This document shows positions 29,368-39,235 of a DNA stretch of 64,000 bases, one piece after another. The notes under the pieces are model-generated. The model was not told the origin of the DNA. It saw nothing but the letters and a program-made list of their open reading frames with translations, and did not search any database. Position 1 is the stretch's first letter. Every line of letters starts with the position of its first letter. The DNA lies in NCBI GenBank assembly GCA_963749905.1, contig CAVVOF010000002.1, positions 62,001 to 126,000 of the forward strand, given 5' to 3'. The translations under genes were made by a program, and so were the position numbers. Source of the DNA: UBA10649 sp963749905 (GTDB lineage: Bacteria > Actinomycetota > Actinomycetes > S36-B12).

Positions 29368-30543
29368 CTACTGGTACAGCCGGGAGACCAGGACCGCGTA
29401 GGGGTCGCCGGCCACATCCGCGTAGAAGCCGCCGCCGTTGCCGTTGACGCGGAAGTCGAGGGCGATCACCCGCCCTTCGTGCAGGGTGAAGGCGTGACCG
29501 TTGGTCCGGACCTCCCCGAACGGTGCGTAGATGGACCCGTAGACCGTGATGTCGTGGTCGGGGTGCACGTCCGCGCCGCTGTTCAGGATGACCACATTCC
29601 CCGAGGAGCCGACGTCGGTGCGGATGTCGATGTCACCGGTGGCCTTGACGAGCTTCAGGGTGGGGTTCGCCGTGCCTGTCAGCACCGCGGTCCCTGCGCA
29701 GGTGATCGTGACCGCAGAGGCGTACAGGCCGTTCCCCAGATTGATACTGCAGGTGCCGGAACTCACCGGTGCGACGACGGTCGTCTGGGCCAGGAACCCG
29801 TTCATGACATCGACGAGGCCGATGTCCGTGGCGTACTGGACGGGGTTCGTGCTCGTGGTCGTGTCGAGCGTGGCGGCGTGCTTGATGGTGCCGCCAGGAT
29901 TGACCGTGAAGTCGGAGTTGCCCTTCATCGCCGGGACGACGGGCGAGAACGCGTCGCCGATGAGGACGATCTTCCCAACGCCGTTCGGGAAGTCCACCGG
30001 ACAGTTGCTGTTGCACGTGCCGCCCCCCGAGCCGCCGCCGAAGACGGAACCCGTCGTGCTCAGGGGGTTGGAGCCGCCACCGTTGATGTTCACCTGGTTG
30101 CCCGCGTAGATGGCGAACCCGGCCTCGCCTTGACAGTCCACGCCCGACGTCGCCTGTGCGGCGACAGCTCCCGAGCCGTCGTTGAGGAAGCCGCCGAAGA
30201 CGTAGGAGATGGGCTTGCTGGCGCGCACGTTCAGGTACTGGATGTGTCCGACGGTGTAGGGGTACCCGATCCGCAGGCTGTCCGGCGCTGTGGAGTTCGA
30301 CACGCCATTGGCAGCGGCGACGCCAGAAGCCCAGTCGAGTGCGTCCTGCGTCGTGCCCTTGCCGCACAGGGCCTTCGCCCCGGCCAACGCTGCGGCATCG
30401 ACGGAGTCCTGCAGCTGACCCTTGAGGACGTAGCTGCGGCCCATGTCGACGACGAACGCGAGGAGCACCATCGCGACGAGCATGAAGATGGCGACGACCA
30501 CCGCCACGGCGCCTTGATCGTCGCGTCGAGCGACCTTTCGCAT
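29368..30543 (-). CDS. TadG-like pilus assembly / secreted membrane-anchored protein
   Basis: A protein of about 391 residues with an N-terminal Tad-type signature: RRDDQGAVAVVVAIFMLVAM followed by VVDMGRSYVLKGQLQDSVDAAALAGAKALC. One transmembrane helix anchors a long secreted domain rich in Gly, Asn, Ser and Thr with Cys pairs (CNSNCPVDFPNGVGKIVLIG). The C-terminal 250 residues match no family I know. The ATG at 30543 has GGAGG nine bases upstream. It is the last gene of a three-gene surface locus; no Tad ATPase, platform or prepilin peptidase is in the window. Confidence 0.75.
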   Translation of the reverse strand: MRKVARRDDQGAVAVVVAIFMLVAMVLLAFVVDMGRSYVLKGQLQDSVDAAALAGAKALCGKGTTQDALDWASGVAAANGVSNSTAPDSLRIGYPYTVGHIQYLNVRASKPISYVFGGFLNDGSGAVAAQATSGVDCQGEAGFAIYAGNQVNINGGGSNPLSTTGSVFGGGSGGGTCNSNCPVDFPNGVGKIVLIGDAFSPVVPAMKGNSDFTVNPGGTIKHAATLDTTTSTNPVQYATDIGLVDVMNGFLAQTTVVAPVSSGTCSINLGNGLYASAVTITCAGTAVLTGTANPTLKLVKATGDIDIRTDVGSSGNVVILNSGADVHPDHDITVYGSIYAPFGEVRTNGHAFTLHEGRVIALDFRVNGNGGGFYADVAGDPYAVLVSRLYQ

Positions 30544-30562
30544 CACTGCCTGCCTCCGTGCC

Positions 30563-31986
30563 TCAGTTGGTGACCGTGACGGCCCAGGTGTTGGTCACGG
30601 CCGTGCAGCCGCTCTTGCTGTATGTGAAGGTGAACGTCGCGGATCCGGTGCTGTTGGCCGCCTTGAAGGTGATCAGCCCGGCTGCGTCGTAGGTCCAGCC
30701 CGCGGTGTTGCTGCTGGATGCCGGCAGGGCACCGACGGTCGCGAAGAAGTTGCCCGAGTCCGCCGCTAGCCGTGACGCTGCTGAACGACCAGCCCGTTCC
30801 GGCCAGCGGCGCGAAGACGTCGTAGCTGGTGCGGTTCTTCTTCTTGACCGATCCGGTGGGCGCGGGTGCCACCGCCTCGCAGACTGGCTGCGTGATGGTG
30901 AAGGTGACGGACACCGTGGAGGTGGAGCCGTTCGCATCGGTGACCGTCATGTCGAGGGCGGTCGTGCCGGCCGCCGTGGGCGTGCCCGACACGACGCCGG
31001 TGTTCGTGTTGGGCCTTGATCATCTTCAAGTTGGCAGAGGGTACGCCACCCGCCAACGTGGCCTCGCGCCCCGCAGTACAGGACTTCGGCGGTTGGGTAG
31101 CTGGAGTAGGTGCTCGCGTCGATCGTGCAGTCGCCGTGCGTCAACCTCGACCCAGTCGGAGTCAGCTTCACTGCCAAGGGACGGAATGACGCCCGGAATA
31201 CCGTTCAGCGTTCCATCGAGCCCAATGCTTCGCGCGTACGCGAATGCAGACCCAAGGGGCGCAACTGGACCCGGGTTGTCGCGATTGATGAAGTCGATGC
31301 GCCTCAGTGCCAGTTTCGCAGAGGAGTTCAGTGGTAAGACACTCACGCCAGCGATTGGTCGGCGCCGGGTTCGGAGTCTCCACCCCGGCGCCATCGAAGA
31401 ACTGTTTTCCGGCGTAGGTGCCATTGAAATCGATCGTGTTGCCATATCCACCCCCGCCAAATACCTGCAGGGGAGCTGCCCCTCCGCCATTGACACGCAA
31501 CTCGTTCTCCGAGAACAGCGTGTATGCGTAGGCACGAGTACAACCATTCTGCGCTGTGGCCTGCACGGCGACCGCAACCTGGTCAGTCTCAGCGAATGGC
31601 CCGAAGATGAGATCCACTCTTTCGCCCGCCGCGACGTTGATCCACGAGGTCCGTTGGACGGCCCGACGTCGAGCGTCTCCGGCGACAGACACCCGCGTGA
31701 AGCGTTTGGTCACTCACGATCAGTTACCTGCGTAGGTGCCGCGACCGCTTGCGGCCGCTCGGATTCGGACGCGTCCGCATGGACAGGTCTCCTGGACAGC
31801 CGCCAGGGCTGCCGCGTCCACGGCGTTCTGCAGTTGCGTCTTCGCGACGTAGACGCGTCCCCGGTCAATGACGAAGGCAAGGAGAATCATCGCCACGATG
31901 GCGAACACCGCAACGATGATCGCTATCGCGCCCCGATCGCCCCTCCGCCGGGCCGGAACGTCATGAGGCCTCCGATCGACTCGCAT
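30563..31986 (-). pseudogene. Second TadG-like protein with Ig-like domain, broken by several frameshifts
   Basis: The N-terminus from ATG 31986 reads RGDRGAIAIIVAVFAIVAMI and LQNAVDAAALAAVQETC, a TadE/TadG-type anchor. The rest is spread over three frames: FAETDQVAVAVQATAQNGC with VNGGGAAPLQVFGGG (about 31400-31650), then RRIDFINRDNPGPVAPLGSA (about 31250), then a bacterial Ig-like block SGTPTAAGTTALDMTVTDAN (about 30960), ending in TWAVTVTN at 30563. At least five single-base shifts are needed. It is either decayed or a badly sequenced stretch. It starts 4 bases after the FN3 gene and ends 19 bases before the next TadG-like start. Confidence 0.6.
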
Positions 31987-31990
31987 CGTC

Positions 31991-33922
31991 TCAGTTCTCC
32001 CTCACCGGGCCGACCGTGACGTAGGCACTCGTTGGGGTTGTCGGGTGCGCGTTCACGGTCCGCACTCGGAAGCAGTAGTACCCGTTGTTGGTCAGGCCTG
32101 TGTACGTATGAGTAGTCACGGTCTTGTTTGCCAGGCTGCCCCATCCGGTGCCGCAGGCGCTTGCGGTTGGCATTCGTGCGTTGCACTTCGTAGCGGACGA
32201 AGTTGTATCCGCCCATGTCTATGGGCGGCTGTCCAGGACACGATGATCTGCCGGTTGCTGACCTGTGAGGTGCCCAGGCCGGTTGGCACACCCGGCGCAG
32301 TACCGGCCAGCACTGTGGCGCCCGTCTCGGTCGAGTACGGGCCTGAACCCTGAGCGTTCCGCGCTGAAACGCGTGCGCAGTACGCGCCAGCATTGACGTT
32401 CGTGATTGTGGCGCTGAGTCCCGCCACGGTCGTGCTGGAGGCACCGCCCCAACTTGCAGCAGGGCATGCGCCCGCGACGTACTGCAGGGTGTAGTCGAGC
32501 ACCGGTGATCCGCCGCTGGACGAGGGGGCCGACCAGGACACCGCAAGCGATCGTTTGCCACCGGTTGCCGACGGGGTCGTCGGCTCCGACGGGGCCCCGA
32601 CCGGGGTCGCACTGTCGGTCGCGGCCGCGCTGTCACCCGCACTGCTGTTCGCGACCAGGCTGAAGGAGTAGGCGACGCCGTTCGTCAAGCCGGTGATCGT
32701 GTCCGAGGTCGCCCCCGCGCCGTACGACTGCGGTCCCGGCGCCCCCGCGCCGGTGATCGTCAGCGTGTACCCCGTCAGCGTGCTGCCATTCAACGAGGCC
32801 GGCGCACCCCACGACAACGCCACCTGCCCACTGCCCGCCGAAGCCGCGAACGCCGACGGCGCCGACGGGGCCCCGACCGGGGTCGCACTGTCGGTCGCGG
32901 CCGCGCTGTCACCCGCACTGCTGTTCGCGACCAGGCTGAAGGAGTAGGCGACGCCGTTCGTCAAGCCGGTGATCGTGTCCGAGGTCGCCCCCGCGCCGTA
33001 CGACTGCGGTCCCGGCGCCCCCGCGCCGGTGATCGTCAGCGTGTACCCCGTCAGCGTGCTGCCATTCAACGAGGCCGGCGCACCCCACGACAACGCCACC
33101 TGCCCACTGCCCGCCGAAGCCGCGAACGCCGACGGCGCCGACGGGGCCCCGACCGGGGTCGCACTGTCGGTCGCGGCCGCGCTGTCACCCGCACTGCTGT
33201 TCGCGACCAGGCTGAAGGAGTAGGCGACGCCGTTCGTCAAGCCGGTGATCGTGTCCGAGGTCGCCCCCGCGCCGTACGACTGCGGTCCCGGCGCCCCCGC
33301 GCCGGTGATCGTCAGCGTGTACCCCGTCAGCGTGCTGCCATTCAACGAGGCCGGCGCACCCCACGACAACGCCACCTGCCCACTGCCCGCCGAAGCCGCG
33401 AACGCCGACGGCGCCGACGGGGCCCCGACCGGGGTCGGTGTCGCACGTGGCGTTCGCAGCGTCCGGTGTCCGTCGACGTTGGTAGCCGTCACCGTGAACG
33501 GTAGTCGGTTCCGTTGGACAGATTGATCGACCGTGCACGACGTGTGGCCGGGAGTCGGGCAGCTGGCCACAGGACTGCCGTCCACAGGACCGAGTATTCG
33601 TGATTGCCGAGCCGCCATCGTCAAGGGCGCCGACCAGCTCAATTGGACGGCTCCGTCGCTGCTCTGCCACGAACGACTGCGGCGCCCGGGCGGACCGACC
33701 AGCGACGTGTCCGAGAATGGAGCGGCGGGCAGGTTGCCACCCGCGATCCCTCCGACTCCTGGTTCGCGCCAGGGTGGCGTTGTAGGTGTCCGTGCCCGAG
33801 TTCTGGATCAAGACGATCCCCGGAATCGCCACGATCGCCACGCCCGCGATGATGAGGCCGTACTCGACAGTGGTCACGCCGCGGTCACCGCCGCGTCGGT
33901 TCCGACCCCGGAACCACTTCAT
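31991..33922 (-). pseudogene. Type IVb (Flp-like) pilin N-terminus fused to fibronectin III repeats, frameshifted
   Basis: The ATG at 33922 begins a class III-type signal: basic KWFRGRNRRGGDRG, then VTTVEYGLIIAGVAIVAIPG. This gives a Gly/Val cleavage site with Glu5-Tyr6, the hallmark of Flp/type IVb pilins. About 50 residues in, the frame breaks; other frames then carry fibronectin type III domains. Three are identical 92-residue copies (DNA at 32590-33417), followed by at least two divergent ones with SLAVSWSAPSSSGGSPVLDY and IIVSWTA, ending in SAYVTVGPVREN at 31991. The product would be a surface fibre or adhesin-like pilin. Frame breaks occur near 33780, 33480-33700 and 32170-32220. Confidence 0.65.
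32590..33417. repeat. Three identical tandem 276-bp repeats (one FN3 domain each)
   Basis: Copies at 32590-32865, 32866-33141 and 33142-33417 are identical at every base I compared, each encoding the same 92 residues (AFAASAGSGQVALSWGAP...LVANSSAGDSAAATDSATP). The 15 or so bases after 33417 begin a fourth copy and then diverge. Exact identity implies recent expansion or gene conversion; copy number is also a place where assemblies collapse. Confidence 0.93.
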
Positions 33923-34050
33923 GACAACCGCCTTCCCGCCGCCCCCTGCAGGCATACGTAACCGACCGACCCCACACCGGCACTGTCAGTGTAGCCCGGA
34001 ACCCGCCCGGAATGGACAAACCGGACGGCGTGTGACCGGTCCAGTTATGG

Positions 34051-35180
34051 CTACCGGTCGATAGCCACCAGGTGGGCGACCGTCTCGAAATGGTGCGTCA
34101 TCGGGAACGCATCGAACGCCCGAACGGCTACCAGGCGGTATCCCAGGTCCCGAAGCAGCGCCACGTCCCTGCCGAGGGCCACCGGGTCGCAGGCCACGTA
34201 GACGATCCGATCGGGGGCCCGCTCCCCCACGCCCTCGAGTACCGAGCGGCCGGCTCCGGCCCGAGGTGGGTCGAGGACGACACCCTCGGGACGCCCGGGC
34301 GCGGTCGGCAGCCATCGGGAGACCTCCGCCTGCTCGATCTCGACCTGCGGCAGGTCGTGGAGCGCCCGTCGGGCGGCCTTGACCCCGGGCAGCGACGCCT
34401 CGACGGCCAGCACCGAGCCCTCAGCCCCCACGGACTCCCCCAGGAACGCCGCGAACAGGCCGGCACCCGAGTACAGGTCCCACCAGGTCTCCCCCGCCCT
34501 CGGGGCGCCGAACTCCAGCACGGTGTCGACGAGTGCCTCAGCGAGGGCTGGGTGAACCTGCCAGAAGTCGTCGGACGCCAGCCGCCACGTGCGCCCGCGC
34601 ACCTCGCGCACAACCTTGCCGGGCGCGGGCGGTCCGGGCACGGCCACATCCTCCGCCGCGATCAGGCACCGATCGACCGGGCACGACGTCGTGGCTGCGG
34701 TGCCGACGCAGGCCGACATGGCCGGCCGCGTCGGTGGCCCACGTCATGCGCGAGCGCCAGCCCAGACCGTCGGGGTGGCCGGGCAGCTCCCGCACCTCGA
34801 GATCGAGGGCCGCGAGCTCTTCCTCCGACAGCCCGCCGAAGCGGCGCAGCGCGTCGTGGAGCACCTGGCCCTTGAGCGCGCGCTGAGCCAGAAACCGAGA
34901 CGTGCTGGAAGTCGCACCCACCGCACAGCCCGGGACCGGCCCACGGACACGGCGGCGCGACGCGATCAGGTGAGGCGGACAGCACCTCCACCGCATCGGC
35001 GCGCACGATCTTCTTCGACACCTCGGTGACGATCACGCGCACCTGCTCACCCGGCAGGGCATGGCGGACGAAGAGGGTCCGGCCGTCGGAGTGGGCGATG
35101 AAGTGCCCACCGTGGGCGATCGGCCCGATCTCGACGATCCGCTCGTCACCGACGACGAGACCGGCCTCGGTCACGGTCAC
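34051..35180 (-). pseudogene. 23S rRNA uracil-C5 methyltransferase-like protein (RlmD/TrmA family), two frameshifts
   Basis: SAM-dependent RNA m5U methyltransferase. GTG 35180 overlaps the permease stop by four bases. The N-terminus is a TRAM domain (IVEIGPIAHGGHFIAHSDGR), then the Fe-S Cys motif GLCGGCDFQHVS. The frame shifts near 34900 (continuing AQRALKGQVLHDALRRFGG) and near 34682 (continuing VDRCLIAAEDVAVPG). The last part has the SAM motif DLYSGAGLFAAFLGE, LDPPRAGAG and the catalytic Cys in VYVACDPVALGRD. All conserved blocks are present, so indel errors are more likely than decay. Confidence 0.75.
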
Positions 35181-37117
35181 ACGTCCCGGTCGATGACGGT
35201 CTCGATCGACTCGAGCTGGTACGGCACGCTGGTGACCATCACGCCCGGCGTGAAGAGCAGTCGGCTCTTGAGGCGCAGCGCGGACTGGTTGTGGAGCAGC
35301 TGCTCCCACCAGTGGCCGACGACGTACTCGGGGATGAACACCGTGACGAGATCCTGGGGATGCTCCTCACGCAGCCGGTGCACGTAGTCCAAGACCGGCC
35401 GGGTGATCTCGCGGTAGGGCGACGCCAGCACCTTGAGGGTCACCGGGATGGCCTGCCGCTCCCACTCCCGCCGGAGGGTCGCGGTGTCCTCGGGATCGAC
35501 GTCGACGGTCACCGCCTCGAGCACCGTCGGCCGTGACGCGCGCGCGTAGGAGAGCGCGCGCAGGGTCGGCTTGTGCACCTTGGAGACGAGCACGATCACG
35601 TGCACGCGAGCGGGCAGGGTGACCTTGGCGTCGCCGAAGGTCATCATCTCCGTGCGCACCTTCTCGTAGTGGCGGTGGATGGCCTTCATGATCAGGTAGA
35701 TCACCGGGATCGCCACCACGACGATCCAGGCGCCCTTGGTGAACTTCGTGACCAGCACGATGATCAGCACCGATCCGGTCATCAGCAGCCCGAACGAGTT
35801 CACCAACCGCGAGCGGATCATCTTGCTGCGCGCCCGCGGATTCGTCTCCTCGCGCAGGTGCCGGTTCCAGTGTCGGACCATGCCCATCTGGCTCAGCGTG
35901 AACGAGACGAACACGCCGATGATGTACAGCTGGATCAGGCTGCTGACGTCCGCCTGGTAGATGATCACAAGCAGGGCGGCCAGACCCGCGAGGGTGAGGA
36001 TGCCGTTGCTGAACGCCAGCCGATCGCCACGCGTGTGGAGCTGGCGCGGCAGGTAGCCGTCCTTGGCCAGCACCGAGCCCATCACCGGGAAGCCGTTGAA
36101 GGCGGTGTTCGCTGCGAGGGCCAGGATCGTCGCGGTCGCGATGGCCACGACGAGCACCGGGATCGGTGAGCGGTGGAACACCGCGTCCGCGATTTGGACG
36201 ATCACCGTCTTCTGCGGCTGGCCCTCGGGCAGGCCGATCAGGTCGAAGTCGTACTGGGCGACCTTGACCTGGGTCTTCAGCGCCAGCCAGGTGATGCCCG
36301 CGAACATGCTCATCGAGATCAGGCCAAGCAGAAGGAGCGTGGTGGCCGCATTCTTGGACTTGGGCTTCCGGAACGCCGGCACGCCGTTCGCGACCGCCTC
36401 GATACCGGTGAGGGCCGTGGTGCCCGAGGAGAAGGCCCGGGCGACGAGGAACATCAGTGCCGCGCCAGTGAACGTGTTCTCGGCGACGATCTCCCAGTTC
36501 GCGCTCTCGGCGAGCAGGTCCTCCCCGAGCACGAACATCTCGATCGCCGCCCAGCCGATCATCGCGAAGATCGAGATGATGAAGAAGTAGACCGGGATGG
36601 CGAAGAACGCCCCCGACTCCTTGACGCCCCGCAGGTTGAGCACCGTGATGATGATGATGAAGCCCACCGCGAACCACACGTTGTGCTCGCTGACGAACGG
36701 GATGATCGACCCCAGGTTCGCCACGGCCGCAGAGATCGACACCGCGACCGTCAGCACGTAGTCGATGAGCAGGGCGCTTGCCACGAACACGCCCCAGTTG
36801 GGGCCGAGGTTCGCCGAGACCACCTCGTAGTCGCCGCCCCCGCTGGGGTAGGCGTGCACGTTCTGCCGGTAGGACGCGATGACGGTGAAGTAGACGATCG
36901 CGACGCCGAGCGCGATCCAGGGCCCGTACGAGTAGAGCGCGAATCCGCCGAGGGACAGCACGAGCAGGATCTCCTGCGTCGCATAGGCGTTCGACGACAG
37001 CGCGTCGCTGGCGAAAACGGGAAGGGCGATCCGCTTGGGGAGCTCCGTCTCGTGGAGCCGCTCGCTGTGGAGGGCGCGGCCGACGAAGACCCGCTTGAGT
37101 ACGTCCGAGACCGGCAC
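35177..37117 (-). CDS. APC-superfamily permease, KimA-like potassium transporter
   Basis: A permease of about 646 residues with some twelve membrane helices and a C-terminal cytosolic domain of about 170 residues. LPKRIALPVFASDALSSNAY at the N-terminus, PSGGGDYEV and GTTALTGIEAVANGVPAF match the KimA/YdaO group of high-affinity K+ importers, which c-di-AMP inhibits in Bacillus. The start is GTG 37117 (VPVSDVLKRVFVG), with GGGGTAGG ten bases upstream; ATG 37150 is an alternative. It is divergent from two TrkA genes, which supports a K+ role. No ydaO-type riboswitch fits in the short intergenic space. Confidence 0.8.
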   Translation of the reverse strand: MPVSDVLKRVFVGRALHSERLHETELPKRIALPVFASDALSSNAYATQEILLVLSLGGFALYSYGPWIALGVAIVYFTVIASYRQNVHAYPSGGGDYEVVSANLGPNWGVFVASALLIDYVLTVAVSISAAVANLGSIIPFVSEHNVWFAVGFIIIITVLNLRGVKESGAFFAIPVYFFIISIFAMIGWAAIEMFVLGEDLLAESANWEIVAENTFTGAALMFLVARAFSSGTTALTGIEAVANGVPAFRKPKSKNAATTLLLLGLISMSMFAGITWLALKTQVKVAQYDFDLIGLPEGQPQKTVIVQIADAVFHRSPIPVLVVAIATATILALAANTAFNGFPVMGSVLAKDGYLPRQLHTRGDRLAFSNGILTLAGLAALLVIIYQADVSSLIQLYIIGVFVSFTLSQMGMVRHWNRHLREETNPRARSKMIRSRLVNSFGLLMTGSVLIIVLVTKFTKGAWIVVVAIPVIYLIMKAIHRHYEKVRTEMMTFGDAKVTLPARVHVIVLVSKVHKPTLRALSYARASRPTVLEAVTVDVDPEDTATLRREWERQAIPVTLKVLASPYREITRPVLDYVHRLREEHPQDLVTVFIPEYVVGHWWEQLLHNQSALRLKSRLLFTPGVMVTSVPYQLESIETVIDRDV

Positions 37118-37182
37118 GATGCGTGAGCCTACCCCCGGCAGCGCGGGCATCGTTCCACCCGCGGGACGTGTAGCGTTCGACC

Positions 37183-37845
37183 GTGCACATCGTGATTCTC
37201 GGCTGCGGTCGCGTCGGGACGCTCCTCGCCCACGAGCTCGATCATCTGGGTCATTCGGTCGCCATCGTCGACCGCGATCCGGAGGCCTTCCGCAGCCTGA
37301 ACCCCGACTTCACCGGGCAGACCGTCACCGGCGTGGGCTTCGACCGCGAGACCCTCGAGACCGCCGGCATCGCCCGCGCGCACGCCTTCGCGGCCGTCAG
37401 CAGCGGCGACAACAGCAACATCCTCGCCGCCCGTGTCGCCCGCGAGACCTACGGAGTCGAGCAGGTCGTCGCCCGCATCTACGACCCGCGCCGGGCCGAG
37501 ATCTACCAGCGCCTCGGCATCCCGACTGTCGCCACGGTGTCCTGGACGACCGGGCAGATCATGCGCCGGATCCTGCCGCTGGGCGCCGAGGAGGAGTACC
37601 GCGACCCGAGCGGTTCCGTCACCCTCGCCGAGGTGCACCTGGGCGTCGACTGGATGGGCAAGCGCACGACCGCCCTCGAGGAGGCCTCGGGTGCGCGGAT
37701 CGCCTTCATCACCCGCTACGGACAGGCCATGATCCCCGACTCCGAGAGCGTCCTGCAGGACGGCGACCTCGTGCACGCCCTGTTCGGCGACGAGAACCGC
37801 GACCGCGTCGAGCGGATCTTCGAGCACGGGCCTGAGGAGGACTGA
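37183..37845 (+). CDS. TrkA family potassium uptake regulatory protein (CeoB-like)
   Basis: A 220-residue RCK protein. The N-terminal Rossmann domain has VILGCGRVGTLLAHEL and an acidic end of beta2 (AIVDRDPEAF), so it binds NAD(H) or ATP; an RCK_C domain follows (about residues 140-215). No TrkH-type channel is in the window, so this and the next protein most likely gate the divergently encoded KimA-like permease, an arrangement common in actinobacteria. GTG start; the stop TGA shares one base with the next ATG. Confidence 0.88.
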   Translation: MHIVILGCGRVGTLLAHELDHLGHSVAIVDRDPEAFRSLNPDFTGQTVTGVGFDRETLETAGIARAHAFAAVSSGDNSNILAARVARETYGVEQVVARIYDPRRAEIYQRLGIPTVATVSWTTGQIMRRILPLGAEEEYRDPSGSVTLAEVHLGVDWMGKRTTALEEASGARIAFITRYGQAMIPDSESVLQDGDLVHALFGDENRDRVERIFEHGPEED

Positions 37846-38504
37846 TGCGGATCGCCATCGCGGGGGCCGGCAAGGTCGGCCGTTCGATCGCTCGTGAGCT
37901 CGTCTCCAACGGCCATCAGGTGCTGCTCATCGACAGCGACGCGCAGCTCGCCCGCCCCGGCGTGGTCGAGGGTGCCGACACCCTGCTCGCCGACGCCTGC
38001 GAGATCTCCTCGCTCGACGAGGCGATGCTCTCCCACTGCCAGGTCGTCGTCGCGGCGACCGGTGACGACAAGGTCAACCTCGTGGTCTCGCTGCTCGCCA
38101 AGACGGAGTACGGCGTCCCCCGCGTGGTCGCCCGGGTGAACCACCCCAAGAACGAGTGGATGTTCGACGAGTCCTGGGGCGTCGACGTGGCGGTGTCCAC
38201 CCCACGCATGCTCTCCGCGCTCGTCGAGGAGGCGGTCTCGGTCGGCGACCTCGTCCGCCTGTTCACCTTCCGTCAGGGCGACGCCAACCTCGTCGAGATC
38301 ACCCTGTCGTCCGACAGCCCTGTGGTCGGTCAGCGGGTCGGCGACCAGCGCTGGCCGCTCGACACGGCTCTGGTCGCGATCGTGCGCGGCCCGCGGGTGC
38401 TCACCCCGTCACCCGACGATCCCCTGGACACGGGCGACGAGCTGCTGTTCGTGGCCTCACCCGAGCAGGAGGGCGAGCTCCAGCGGATGCTGGGGCACGC
38501 CTAG
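37845..38504 (+). CDS. TrkA family potassium uptake regulatory protein (CeoC-like)
   Basis: A 219-residue second RCK protein, with nucleotide-binding IAGAGKVGRSIARELVSNG and VLLIDSDAQ, VVAATGDDKVNLVVSLLAKT and a C-terminal RCK_C domain. It probably forms a hetero-octameric ring with the preceding protein, with which its start overlaps by one base. It is convergent with DUF3159, overlapping by four bases. Confidence 0.88.
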   Translation: MRIAIAGAGKVGRSIARELVSNGHQVLLIDSDAQLARPGVVEGADTLLADACEISSLDEAMLSHCQVVVAATGDDKVNLVVSLLAKTEYGVPRVVARVNHPKNEWMFDESWGVDVAVSTPRMLSALVEEAVSVGDLVRLFTFRQGDANLVEITLSSDSPVVGQRVGDQRWPLDTALVAIVRGPRVLTPSPDDPLDTGDELLFVASPEQEGELQRMLGHA

Positions 38505-39235
38505 GCCTCGGGCGTCGCGTCTCCCCCGGCCGCGGCCTCGCGCTCACGCCGCTTGCGCTCGAACACCGGACGCAGCACCAGATAGGTGAAGTAGGCCGCC
38601 GCGATGAACAGCGGGTAGCCCATGACGATCTTGACGACGCCCTGCACCTCGACCCAGCCGGCGAGGTACATCGGGGTCTGGATGATCAGCCGGCTGTAGA
38701 ACAGGCCCACCCAGATCCAGGACGCCGCCGCGTAGACCCGGCGCAGCGCCGGATCCTGCCGCCAGGTGGTGCCGTCACCCGTGAGGAAGCCCATGGCGAC
38801 GCCGATGAGAGGCCAGCGGACGAGGATCGAGATCAGGAACGCCGTGCCGTAGCCGAGGTTGGTGAGCATCCCCGGGAGGTACACGTCGCTGGCGTTCTGC
38901 GTGCGCGACGCGAACCATGCGGAGAACAGCAGGCCGACGAAGCCGGCGGCCACCTGCATCAGCGTCTCGCGCCGGATCAGCCGCCAGATGGCGATGAGGG
39001 CGCCAGCCGAGACCGCCGCGATCAGCGACGGCATCAGCTGGCCGGACGTGACCACGTAGGCGATGACGAACACGGCGGTGGGCAGGCCCGAGTCGATGAT
39101 CCCGCGCCAGCCCCCGATGGCGCGCTCGAGGATCAGCGCCTCCTGGCGCACGTCCGCCGCGGTCTCGAGCTCCTCGCCGGGAGCGCCGTTCTCGGCGGGA
39201 GGCTGCTCCTCGCCGGACCGGTCCGCGTCCGTCAT
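38501..39235 (-). CDS. DUF3159 membrane protein
   Basis: A 244-residue membrane protein with about six helices after an acidic N-terminal 40 residues. RAIGGWRGIIDSGLPTAVFV and VGLLFSAWFASRTQNASDVY, followed by RWPLIGVAMGFLTGDGTTWR, are diagnostic of DUF3159, an actinobacterial family of unknown function. ATG 39235 overlaps the stop of the OB-fold gene (ATGA). Confidence 0.87.
   Translation of the reverse strand: MTDADRSGEEQPPAENGAPGEELETAADVRQEALILERAIGGWRGIIDSGLPTAVFVIAYVVTSGQLMPSLIAAVSAGALIAIWRLIRRETLMQVAAGFVGLLFSAWFASRTQNASDVYLPGMLTNLGYGTAFLISILVRWPLIGVAMGFLTGDGTTWRQDPALRRVYAAASWIWVGLFYSRLIIQTPMYLAGWVEVQGVVKIVMGYPLFIAAAYFTYLVLRPVFERKRREREAAAGGDATPEA

Noticed and set aside
32590..33417. 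CRISPR-like array
   Set aside because: The repeats are 276 bp, directly adjacent without spacers, and encode FN3 domains.
29318..34050. Mobile element borders around the pilus-like locus
   Set aside because: No transposase, integrase, tRNA end or flanking direct repeat could be found.
37118..37182. c-di-AMP (ydaO-type) riboswitch before the KimA-like gene
   Set aside because: The divergent intergenic space is only about 65 bases, too short for that riboswitch.
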